DNA of 10,549 nt from CAYVOX01 sp964453035 (GTDB lineage: Bacteria > Chloroflexota > Anaerolineae > Anaerolineales > Anaerolineaceae). The stretch spans positions 1 through 10,549 of the forward strand of contig CAYVOX010000121.1 in NCBI GenBank assembly GCA_964453035.1, written 5' to 3'. The position numbers and the translations under genes are program-made. Below the pieces are notes generated by a model. The model was not told the origin of the DNA. It searched no databases and worked only from the letters and a program-made list of their open reading frames with translations. Below, one piece after another: positions 1 through 7,207 of this stretch (positions within the stretch are counted from its first letter, which is position 1; each line of letters opens with the position of its first letter).

Positions 1-2596
1 TGAAGCGCTCATCAGAGAATGGCCCAAGCTGCGTGGTTGGATTGAAGATGATTTTGAGAATCTCAGGCTGCACCGTAAGCTGACCGAAGCATCGGAGGAA
101 TGGAACCACTTCAATCAAGATGAGGATTTGCTATATCGTGGAGCCCATTTAATCGAGGCAAGCGAATGGTTTGCTGTGCATCCCGAATTGCCCAATCAAC
201 TCGAGCGAGATTTTATAAACGCATCTCAAGATTTAGCAGATCGGCAAGAAGAAGAACGGCAGCTTCAACGCAACCGCGAACTGGAGGCCGCGCAGAAATT
301 GGCCCAATCTGAGGCTGCACGCGCTGAAGAACAATCGAACGCGGCCAATAGATTAAAAATTCGCGGTAAAAACCTGCGTAATGCATTGATCGGCGTCGGA
401 ATTCTGGCTACAATTGCAATAATACTCGGAATCTTTGCCTACGCAAGCATGCAAACCGCACGCCAGTCGGCGCTCGAAGCCGAACGCCAATCCAAAATCT
501 CCTATGTGCGCGAGCTGGCAGCCAAGTCGGGTTCGGTGGTGGATCGAGACCAGGAACTGGCGATTCTGCTCGCCTCAAAAGCAGTAACTCTATCCAACCA
601 GGCGAATCTGGGTGAAATTCGCGAGGCTCAGACTGCCCTTTACCAGAGCCTTGAAAAAGCCAACTTCTCTCAAACCTTGCGCTGCCACACAGATCGCGTG
701 TATCTGGCGGTTTTCAGCCCTGATAGCCATCGCATCGCCAGCACCAGTAAAGATGGCTCTGTCTGTATTTGGAGTGATACCGGCGAGCTTATTCAGAAGC
801 TCGAATTCCCCGGGGAAGAAATCTACACCGCATTATTTAGTCCGGATAGCCGTCAGGTTGTCATTGCTGGAAATTCACCGCTAATTCGTGTCTGGCAGCA
901 AAATTCACCCCTGGTGACCCTGAAAGGGCATACCGACGCGATTAGCATTGCAATGTTCAGCCCTGATGGTGGGTATATCCTCTCAGCCAGTTGGGATAAA
1001 ACCGCCAGAATCTGGAATCCCGACGGCACCTTAATCACCACGCTGGTGGGACACGAACAAATGTTGAGTTTTGCCCAGTATAGCCCAAATGGAAAACTGA
1101 TTGCTACAGCTGGTCTTGATAACGCCATTATCATCTGGCAAAACGATGGCACAATGCTTCGTAAGCTAACCAGCCACACCGCCCTGATTTCATCATTGGT
1201 CTTCACACCGGATAATACCCGTCTGCTTTCTGCCAGTTGGGATGGCACCGCAAGAATATGGAAATTGGATGACGGTTCATCAACCCCGTTGATTGGTCAC
1301 ACACAATCAATCAACAGCATCGCAATCAACCAGGAAGGAACCCTCGCTTTAACAGCAAGTTACGATAACACCGCCCGATTGTGGAGTATGAAAGGCGAGC
1401 TAAAAACAGTTCTCCGCGGCCATACCGCAACCGTAACTGCGGCTGTTTTCAGCCCTGACGGGCATAAAATCCTCACTTCCAGTTATGATTCAACCTCTCG
1501 TCTATGGAATTTGGACGGCAGCCAGATTGCTGTTCTCCGCGGACACTCCAACTGGGTTAACATTTCATTGTTCAATTCAGATTCCTCCCGAATTGTTACC
1601 TCAAGTTGGGATAATACTGTCCGAATCTGGAAAACAGATGAGTTATTTGATAATATCCTCGAGGGACACACCGCCCCTGTGACTGATGCGTTCTTCACCC
1701 CTGACGACCAAAAACTGTTAACTGCCAGTTCAGATAGTACGATCCGAACCTGGTCTAAGGACGGAACCTTCATTTCATCCTTCAGCGTGGATATTGGACC
1801 GGTGAACTCAGCCCAGCTCAGCCCTGACGCAAAAACAATCCTCCTTTCAGGAACAAAAAATGTTGCAGCTATTTACGACCTTCAGGGTCGTAAATTAACA
1901 ACTTTCACCGGTCATGTTGATATGGTCGATGGCGCACTTTTCAGCCCTGATATGAAGTACGTCGCAACTTTTAGCGGTGATAACACTGCCCGCATTTGGA
2001 ACAGTGACGGCAAGCTGCTTATCACACTCAACCACCCTGATAGTATCAACGGTATCGCATTCAGCCCGGATGGTGTCATGCTGGCTACTGCCGGGACAGA
2101 TTATTCAACTAGAATTTACTCGATCGAGGGAAAGCTTCTTCAAACTATCACGACCGACTATCCATCCTGTTCGGTAGCCTTTCTAAAAGACGGCAAGACC
2201 ATTCTCATCGGTGACTCAACTGGTGCCATATTTATTTATTCCACTGCGGGCAACCTGATCAAACAACTCACCGCTCATAATGATGTAATTACCTCGTTCA
2301 ATCTCTCCTGGGATGGTCAGTTTTTTATCTCCACTGGCGTTGATGGCAGCGTCCTCCTGTGGAAAATCTCCGGAGAATTTATCGCATCTCTGGAAGGCCA
2401 TACCACCTGGGTGACACGAGCCGCCTTCAACAAATCAAATTCGCAGGTTGTTACCACCTCCTGGGATGGTACCATCCGTCTGTGGGGTATGCACGGAGAC
2501 GTGGACACTATGCTTGCTGATGCCGTCTCGCGTGTAGATCGCAACCTCACCGAGAAAGAATGCATCCGTTACCTCCGGCTGGAAAAGTGCGAATAA
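1..2596 (+). CDS. STAND-type WD40 repeat protein, 3' part (5' end outside window)
   Basis: The frame is open from base 2 to the TAA at 2594-2596, so the gene starts upstream. The TTG at 128 is only an internal codon. Reading from base 2, the first ~90 residues resemble the helical C-terminal end of the novel-STAND NTPase module seen in WD40-linked STAND proteins (Trp/Leu/Arg-rich, with 'LLYRGAHLIEASEW'). A charged Glu/Gln/Arg coiled coil follows (about 225-375). Next is one hydrophobic helix (about 383-448), then a helical linker containing 'RELAAKSG' and 'ELAILLASKAV'. Fifteen WD40-like units of ~41 residues occupy about 677-2509. Most show GH near the start and SPDG and IW/LW at the end; units 10, 12 and 13 are degenerate (no GH, IY in place of IW). 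The tail 'RVDRNLTEKECIRYL' is the usual closing motif of this group. Family knowledge suggests a membrane-anchored sensor or scaffold in which the propellers bind a partner. The NTPase core with its Walker motifs is not visible here. The CPBP protease begins 2 bases after the stop. The ligand is unknown. Confidence 0.9.
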   Translation, partial: EALIREWPKLRGWIEDDFENLRLHRKLTEASEEWNHFNQDEDLLYRGAHLIEASEWFAVHPELPNQLERDFINASQDLADRQEEERQLQRNRELEAAQKLAQSEAARAEEQSNAANRLKIRGKNLRNALIGVGILATIAIILGIFAYASMQTARQSALEAERQSKISYVRELAAKSGSVVDRDQELAILLASKAVTLSNQANLGEIREAQTALYQSLEKANFSQTLRCHTDRVYLAVFSPDSHRIASTSKDGSVCIWSDTGELIQKLEFPGEEIYTALFSPDSRQVVIAGNSPLIRVWQQNSPLVTLKGHTDAISIAMFSPDGGYILSASWDKTARIWNPDGTLITTLVGHEQMLSFAQYSPNGKLIATAGLDNAIIIWQNDGTMLRKLTSHTALISSLVFTPDNTRLLSASWDGTARIWKLDDGSSTPLIGHTQSINSIAINQEGTLALTASYDNTARLWSMKGELKTVLRGHTATVTAAVFSPDGHKILTSSYDSTSRLWNLDGSQIAVLRGHSNWVNISLFNSDSSRIVTSSWDNTVRIWKTDELFDNILEGHTAPVTDAFFTPDDQKLLTASSDSTIRTWSKDGTFISSFSVDIGPVNSAQLSPDAKTILLSGTKNVAAIYDLQGRKLTTFTGHVDMVDGALFSPDMKYVATFSGDNTARIWNSDGKLLITLNHPDSINGIAFSPDGVMLATAGTDYSTRIYSIEGKLLQTITTDYPSCSVAFLKDGKTILIGDSTGAIFIYSTAGNLIKQLTAHNDVITSFNLSWDGQFFISTGVDGSVLLWKISGEFIASLEGHTTWVTRAAFNKSNSQVVTTSWDGTIRLWGMHGDVDTMLADAVSRVDRNLTEKECIRYLRLEKCE

Positions 2597-2598
2597 CC

Positions 2599-3225
2599 AT
2601 GGCGGAAAACCGGGGCAATTCATTCCAGCTTATTAAGGACCTTAATTGGAAAGTTATCCTGGCTATCATTGTCTCAACCTTTAGCATCGTTGTTGAGAGG
2701 TATCAAACCCCTTTCAACAATGAGGTGCTCGATCATCTTCTATTCTTCGGCTTGCTCCCATTTGCCTTTGTGCTTGTTTTCGGGCAGCGCCCCTCCGATT
2801 ATGGCGTCCAGGTAGGCGATATAAAATTCGGTATTCCTGCAGTCCTCATCAGCTGCCTGGTGATGTCCCTGGTGATGGTGGTTATCTCACCTACATCGGA
2901 TTTCCAGGCTTATTACGGCGTCAACACTGACCACGTTTGGTCGCTGGTTGGTAATTATGGTCTGGATTTGCTCGGTTGGGAATTTTTATTCAGGGGCTTC
3001 TTACTCTTTGCATTGTATCCAATCTGCGGGCCCTACGCGATACTTCTGCAGGCTGTCCCCTTTACTATTGCGCACATTGGTAAGCCCGAATTGGAAACCT
3101 ACAGTTGTATTTTTGGGGGTACATTTTTTGGCTGGTTAGCCTGGCGCACGCGCTCTTTTCTCTATCCGTTTATCATCCACTGGTACCTGGCGATTATCAC
3201 CATATTATTCTCTAGAGGATATTAA
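2599..3225 (+). CDS. CPBP (CAAX/Abi) family intramembrane metalloprotease
   Basis: This is a 208-residue, very hydrophobic protein with about six to seven predicted membrane helices. The C-terminal half carries the CPBP (PF02517-type) motifs: WEFLFRG (Glu128, Arg132), FTIAH (Phe155, His159) and HWYLA (His194). In canonical members the first motif is EExxxR and the third ends in Asn or Asp. Here the first Glu is Trp127 and the third motif ends in Ala, so catalysis could be altered or lost; a single-Glu variant may still work. Family members are membrane proteases that cleave prenylated or other membrane substrates, some linked to bacteriocin immunity. I chose ATG 2599, two bases after the WD40 gene stop. 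An in-frame ATG at 2560 would overlap that gene by 37 bases. A GGAAAAG at 2581-2587 is a distant, weak Shine-Dalgarno, so translational coupling to the WD40 gene is likely. The substrate is unknown. Confidence 0.82.
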   Translation: MAENRGNSFQLIKDLNWKVILAIIVSTFSIVVERYQTPFNNEVLDHLLFFGLLPFAFVLVFGQRPSDYGVQVGDIKFGIPAVLISCLVMSLVMVVISPTSDFQAYYGVNTDHVWSLVGNYGLDLLGWEFLFRGFLLFALYPICGPYAILLQAVPFTIAHIGKPELETYSCIFGGTFFGWLAWRTRSFLYPFIIHWYLAIITILFSRGY

Positions 3226-3234
3226 AGAACAAGA

Positions 3235-3242
3235 AGGAAGGG
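3235..3242 (+). promoter_or_regulatory. Strong ribosome binding site of the aldehyde oxidoreductase gene
   Basis: AGGAAGGG lies 6 bases before ATG 3249. It is much stronger than the site of the preceding CPBP gene, which suggests the oxidoreductase is translated independently and at a higher level than its upstream neighbour. Confidence 0.7.
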
Positions 3243-3248
3243 CTTTTT

Positions 3249-5030
3249 ATGGAGGGTTGGGCAGGTAAATACCTTGAAATCGACTTAACCGTTGGCAAAG
3301 TGAGCGTTCACAATCTACCGGTTGAATTTGCTCATCAATTTCTCGGTGGGCGCGGCCTTGGCGCTCGTTTCCTATGGGATCTTGTCGGTCCCGAGGTCGA
3401 TCCCCTTTCTCCGCAAAATGTTCTCATTTTTACCGCAGGCCCGCTGACTGCAAGCGGCATGCAAACAAGCAATCGCTTTTCCGTCACCACCAAAAGCCCG
3501 CTCACAGGCACCATCCTGGATGCCAATAGCGGTGGATGGTGGGGCATGCAGTTCAAGCGCACCGGCTACGACGCCCTGATTATCCGAGGGAAAGCGTCCG
3601 CACCGATTTATCTTGAAATAACTCCTCAAGGAATTGTGCTTCACGATGCTGCTGACCTGTGGGGAAAAACAGTCTTTGAGACAACTGAACGATTAGGACA
3701 GGATAAAAACAAACGCAACGTTTTATGCATTGGCCCAGCCGGTGAAAACCTCAGCCGGATGGCATCCATCATGAACGACCGCGAGCGCGCTTTAGCCCGC
3801 GGTGGCGCTGGCGCTGTGATGGGCTCCAAGAATCTCAAGGCGATTGTGGTAGAGGGGAAAGAAAAAAACACGCCAACCGATCCAGACCTGTTTCGTTTCA
3901 TGCTTTACGAGACGGGCAAGCGCATCAAAGCCAGCCCGCTAACCTCCCAGGCCCTGCCCGAGTTTGGTACTGCGATCATGATGAATGTGGTCAATTCCAT
4001 TGGCGCTCTCCCAACCAGTAACTTTCAAGCCTCTCAATTTGAAGATGCTGAGGAAATTAGCGGAGAACGGTTGACGGAAAAGCTACTGGTCAAGAACCAG
4101 GGCTGCTGGGCTTGTCCAATCGCCTGCACTCGCATCACCCGTACATCAAAGGGCTCTGGTGAAGGTCCCGAGTACGAAACGGCCTGGGCTTTTGGTGCAC
4201 AGTGCGGCATCAAGAATCTCGAAGCCATCACAGACGCCAATTACCTGTGCAACGAACTCGGTTTGGATACCATATCAACAGGTAGCACAATTGCCTGCGC
4301 CATGGAACTCACCCAGCGTGGCATCATACAATCCGAACTCGAATTTGGTCGGGCAGAGCTTCTTGGCGATATCATCCGCGATATTGCCTACCGCCGTGGT
4401 CTTGGCGATGAATTAGCTGAAGGATCATACCGTTTTGCTGAAAAGCACGGTGTTCCCCAATATTCTATGAGCGCTAAGAAACTGGAAATCCCTGCGTATG
4501 ATCCGCGCGGCATGCAAGGCCAGGGTTTACTGTTTGCCACATCCAATCGGGGCGGTTGCCACATGCGCGGCAATATGCTCGGCCCAGAGGTGCTTGCCCT
4601 GCCAAGGCTGATTGATCGCTTTGCCGTCCAGGGAAAAGCAGGCATTGTTGTAGTTCATCAAAATTCAGCCGCGGTCGTTGATAGTCTTGTGGTGTGCAAG
4701 TTTGTTAATATGGCAGTTGCCGAAGAATTTTTCGCGCGTACCCTCACTTCCTTGACCGGCCAAAAATTCACTGGTGACGATCTAATGATGGTTGGCGAGC
4801 GCATTTGGAATCTCGAACGACTTTACAACCTGCGCGAAGGATTCAGCCGAAAAGATGACACTCTTCCCCCTCGTTTGCTTAACGATCCCATCCAGACCGG
4901 TCCTGGTGCAGGGCATACTGTCCAACTTGAGCCGATGCTCAAAGAGTATTACGAATTCCGTGGCTGGGATTCAAACGGCGTTCCAGGAATGGCTCGATTA
5001 AGCCTACTAGGGCTGGATAGTTTGGCGTGA
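3249..5030 (+). CDS. aor: Aldehyde:ferredoxin oxidoreductase (tungsten/molybdenum bis-pterin enzyme)
   Basis: This 593-residue protein matches the usual length (about 600) of the AOR family. These cytoplasmic enzymes oxidise aldehydes to carboxylic acids with ferredoxin as electron acceptor, using a tungsten (or molybdenum) bis-pyranopterin and one [4Fe-4S] cluster. The N-terminal domain has the family signatures 'GGRGLGARFLWDLVGP', 'GPLTASGMQTSNRF' and 'SGGWWG'. The cluster ligands are complete: Cys286, Cys289 and Cys293 (CxxCxxxC at 4104-4127) and a distal Cys483 (4695). The pterin-site motif 'LGLDTIS' (about residues 337-343) and the conserved 'DPRGMQGQGLLFATSNRGG' segment are present. The gene starts 23 bases after the CPBP stop and lies 20 bases before the aldolase, so the last two genes likely form a functional pair. 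The substrate cannot be read from sequence; an aldehyde released by the neighbouring aldolase (for example lactaldehyde) is an inference. Family assignment is firm, subfamily (AOR versus FOR or GOR) less so. Confidence 0.93.
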   Translation: MEGWAGKYLEIDLTVGKVSVHNLPVEFAHQFLGGRGLGARFLWDLVGPEVDPLSPQNVLIFTAGPLTASGMQTSNRFSVTTKSPLTGTILDANSGGWWGMQFKRTGYDALIIRGKASAPIYLEITPQGIVLHDAADLWGKTVFETTERLGQDKNKRNVLCIGPAGENLSRMASIMNDRERALARGGAGAVMGSKNLKAIVVEGKEKNTPTDPDLFRFMLYETGKRIKASPLTSQALPEFGTAIMMNVVNSIGALPTSNFQASQFEDAEEISGERLTEKLLVKNQGCWACPIACTRITRTSKGSGEGPEYETAWAFGAQCGIKNLEAITDANYLCNELGLDTISTGSTIACAMELTQRGIIQSELEFGRAELLGDIIRDIAYRRGLGDELAEGSYRFAEKHGVPQYSMSAKKLEIPAYDPRGMQGQGLLFATSNRGGCHMRGNMLGPEVLALPRLIDRFAVQGKAGIVVVHQNSAAVVDSLVVCKFVNMAVAEEFFARTLTSLTGQKFTGDDLMMVGERIWNLERLYNLREGFSRKDDTLPPRLLNDPIQTGPGAGHTVQLEPMLKEYYEFRGWDSNGVPGMARLSLLGLDSLA

Positions 5031-5050
5031 ACACAGAACAGGATGATTAA

Positions 5051-5662
5051 ATGATTGACCAGCGATTATTTGAAGAATTTCGAGATATTGGACGTGATAT
5101 TTTTCTTTCAGGATTGACAAGCTCTCACGGTGGAAATATGAGTGTCAGGGTTGGCAACCGAATCATTATCAAGCGGCGAGGCGCCCAATTAGGACGACTC
5201 AAAATGGAAGATCTCGTTGAAACTTCTCTAGAAAAAAAAGATAGCGGCATCACGCGGGCTAGTACAGAGCTCATTGTCCATCGCGAGATTTACCTGCAAA
5301 CTTCAGCCCTTGCTGTCATCCACACCCACCCACGCACTGCTATTGTCCTCAGCCTCAGCCGTGAAGAGATTATCCCCATTGATAATGAAGGCTCTTATTT
5401 ACTTCACAAGATTCCTGTTGTCGCTGAAGAATTCGCCTCAGGATCTCAGGAAATGGCAAATACCGTCGCCGCAGAGTTGCGCCACTATAAGGTAATCATG
5501 TTACGAGGGCACGGTTGTTTTGCCGTCGGGCAAACGCTCGATGAGGCACTGCAATGGGTTTCCTGCCTGGAGGAGATTTCGGATATTATTATGGAAGCCA
5601 AGTTGCTAAATGAACCAAGGATTGAGTACCGAAAGAATTTCGAGAGTTATGGAAAATGGTAA
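5051..5662 (+). CDS. Class II aldolase/adducin family protein (L-fuculose-phosphate aldolase-like)
   Basis: This 203-residue protein has the full zinc site of class II sugar-phosphate aldolases: Glu73 in 'ASTELIVH', His91 and His93 in 'HTHPRT', and His154 in 'RGHGCFAVG'. The numbering runs almost in step with E. coli FucA. The N-terminal 'SHGGNMSVR' (Asn29) matches the substrate phosphate loop. Where FucA-type enzymes have a TPTG/TPSG motif, this protein has 'KRRGAQLGRL' (residues 41-50), so the substrate may differ from fuculose 1-phosphate. Known family reactions are retro-aldol cleavage of 1-phospho-ketoses to DHAP and an aldehyde (lactaldehyde from deoxysugars), and in some members epimerisation or dehydration. 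ATG 5051 follows AGGA at 5040-5043 with a 7-base gap, and the gene lies 20 bases after the oxidoreductase. It is the last gene before the terminator at 5697-5742. Family is secure; the exact reaction is open. Confidence 0.87.
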   Translation: MIDQRLFEEFRDIGRDIFLSGLTSSHGGNMSVRVGNRIIIKRRGAQLGRLKMEDLVETSLEKKDSGITRASTELIVHREIYLQTSALAVIHTHPRTAIVLSLSREEIIPIDNEGSYLLHKIPVVAEEFASGSQEMANTVAAELRHYKVIMLRGHGCFAVGQTLDEALQWVSCLEEISDIIMEAKLLNEPRIEYRKNFESYGKW

Positions 5663-5696
5663 AAATTTATTAATTGGCTACACGCACTATATAAAT

Positions 5697-5742
5697 AAAA
5701 AAGGGAAAGAGCCCTGGAAATTCCGAGCTCTTTTCCTTTTTT
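5697..5742. terminator. Bidirectional intrinsic terminator between aldolase and uxaC
   Basis: The left arm 5697-5712 (AAAAAAGGGAAAGAGC) pairs with the right arm 5727-5742 (GCTCTTTTCCTTTTTT) over 16 bp with a single G-T wobble, around a 14-base loop. The T-rich right arm serves plus-strand transcripts from the aldolase. The A-rich left arm becomes a U tract for minus-strand transcripts leaving uxaC. It sits between two convergent gene ends, which fits a shared terminator. Confidence 0.85.
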
Positions 5743-5759
5743 ATTTGCGAACAAATTAC

Positions 5760-7178
5760 TTACAGGCGGTAGGCTTGCTTGGGTAAGCGGTATGCCAGAT
5801 CATAAGCCATTTCTAATGCGTCCTTCATGCTGATGAGATGCCTGGCCTTCAACCCTGCCAGCCAGTTTGCTCCGGCTCTCCGCCACACATCATGCCTGGC
5901 GGGAATTGAAGCAAATGCGCGGGTATCGTCATTGAACCCGGAGGTATTATATAGACCGGCGGTTTCCATGATCTGATCAAAGTAGCGCTGCATGCCGTTC
6001 AGGCTGTCGTGGAACCACCACGGTGGGCCAATCTTCAGTGCCGGGTAGTGTCCGGCCAGGGTTGCCATCTCGCGTGCGTACACCGATTCGTCCAGCGTGA
6101 AGAGGATAATCGTCAGGCGTGGATCGTTGCCGTAATGGTTAAGTAGGGGAGCCAAATTCTTGGTAAACTCGACCTGGACGGGAATATCGCATCCCTTATC
6201 CGCTCCAAACCGCTCAAATATAAACTGGTTGTGATTCCTATAAGAACCTACGTGCAATTGCATTACAAGCCCATCTTCAATGCTCATCCTGGCCATTTGC
6301 ATCAACATGTGCCCGGTGAACCTGAGGCTGTCATCATCCTGTTTTTTGTCTTTCAGCGCGCGCGTGAATATTGCCTCGGCCTCGGTATCTGACATTGGAG
6401 CGGTATAGGCCGATAAGGCGGCGTGATCGGTGGCTTTGGCGCCCATTGACTTGAAAAAGCTGCGCCGGTTTTCCAGGGCCTGAATGAATGACTTGTAGCT
6501 GTTAATGTCAATTCCAGAAATCGCGCTCAGGTCATTAAGGTTCTTTTTCCATTTGGGAGCATCCAGGTTAACCACCGCATCCGGGCGGAACGTTGGATAT
6601 ATTTTTCCCTTCCACCCTGATTCATGGATTTTTTTATGGTGGTCTAGCGGGTCTGAGGCAGCATCAGTCGTACACAGCACTTCAATATTGAACTTTTCAA
6701 ACAATCGTCGTGGAGCGAACTTTTTTGAGGATAATTTTTCATCAATCAAGTCGTAGGTTTCCTGCGCGGTTTCCTTGTTCAGAGCTTTTTCTACGCCAAA
6801 TACTACGAACAATTCGTGATCCAGCCACGTTCCCGAGGGCGTTCCCCTGAAAAGGAAATAATTCTCGGCAAAAGTTTGCCAAATCTTCCGATGGTCGCTT
6901 TCAACCAACCCCCCATCCTGCCTTGGAATTCCAAGTTGTTCAAGTGGGATTCCCTGCGAATACAACATCCTGAAAACATAGTGATCCGGGATAATGAGCA
7001 TCTCGGTTGGCGTTCCAAAACTGGCCTTCTCCCCCGCGAACAATTTAGGATCAACGTGTCCATGCGGGCTGATGATTGGCAAATCTTTGATGGATTCATA
7101 GATTTCAACAGCCAGTTTGCGATGTTTTGGTTCCGAAGAAAAGAATCGGTCTTCATTCAATCTCGATTTTTCAGTCAT
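5760..7178 (-). CDS. uxaC: Uronate (glucuronate/galacturonate) isomerase
   Basis: The 472-residue product fits UxaC, the amidohydrolase-superfamily isomerase (EC 5.3.1.12) that converts D-glucuronate to D-fructuronate and D-galacturonate to D-tagaturonate in the cytoplasm. The N-terminal 'PIISPHGHVDP' carries the HxH metal pair (His39, His41) of the superfamily's first barrel strand. The C-terminal 'GFNDDTRAFASIPARHD' and 'WRRAGANWLAGL' also fit the family. I chose ATG 7178 because GGGAGGAG lies just upstream (7181-7188). The longer frame from 7211 adds 11 residues, lacks such a site and would overlap uxaE. It is the last gene of the lacI-uxaE-uxaC operon, 29 bases after the uxaE stop, and its transcript ends at the hairpin 5697-5742. 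Regulation is expected through the lacI promoter and operator. No truncation or missing part is seen. Confidence 0.93.
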   Translation of the reverse strand: MTEKSRLNEDRFFSSEPKHRKLAVEIYESIKDLPIISPHGHVDPKLFAGEKASFGTPTEMLIIPDHYVFRMLYSQGIPLEQLGIPRQDGGLVESDHRKIWQTFAENYFLFRGTPSGTWLDHELFVVFGVEKALNKETAQETYDLIDEKLSSKKFAPRRLFEKFNIEVLCTTDAASDPLDHHKKIHESGWKGKIYPTFRPDAVVNLDAPKWKKNLNDLSAISGIDINSYKSFIQALENRRSFFKSMGAKATDHAALSAYTAPMSDTEAEAIFTRALKDKKQDDDSLRFTGHMLMQMARMSIEDGLVMQLHVGSYRNHNQFIFERFGADKGCDIPVQVEFTKNLAPLLNHYGNDPRLTIILFTLDESVYAREMATLAGHYPALKIGPPWWFHDSLNGMQRYFDQIMETAGLYNTSGFNDDTRAFASIPARHDVWRRAGANWLAGLKARHLISMKDALEMAYDLAYRLPKQAYRL

Positions 7179-7180
7179 TT

Positions 7181-7188
7181 CTCCTCCC
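7181..7188 (-). promoter_or_regulatory. Ribosome binding site that fixes the uxaC start
   Basis: Reading the minus strand, GGGAGGAG is followed by AA and then ATG at 7178. This near-perfect Shine-Dalgarno decides for ATG 7178 over the upstream in-frame start at 7211. Confidence 0.75.
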
Positions 7189-7207
7189 AATGTTCTGTAA
7201 TATCTAA

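Noticed and set aside
677..2509. A DNA-level tandem repeat or recent duplication in the WD40 array
   Set aside because: The ~123-base periodicity reflects protein repeats. The units have diverged too much in base sequence to be a recent tandem duplication.
128..2596. A complete 822-residue WD40 gene starting with TTG at 128
   Set aside because: The same frame is open without a stop back to base 2 and reads typical STAND-family residues, so TTG 128 is an internal leucine and the gene is truncated by the window edge.
2560..2598. An upstream ATG start (2560) for the CPBP protein
   Set aside because: It would overlap the WD40 gene by 37 bases and add a non-hydrophobic 13-residue stretch. ATG 2599 directly after the WD40 stop is more natural.
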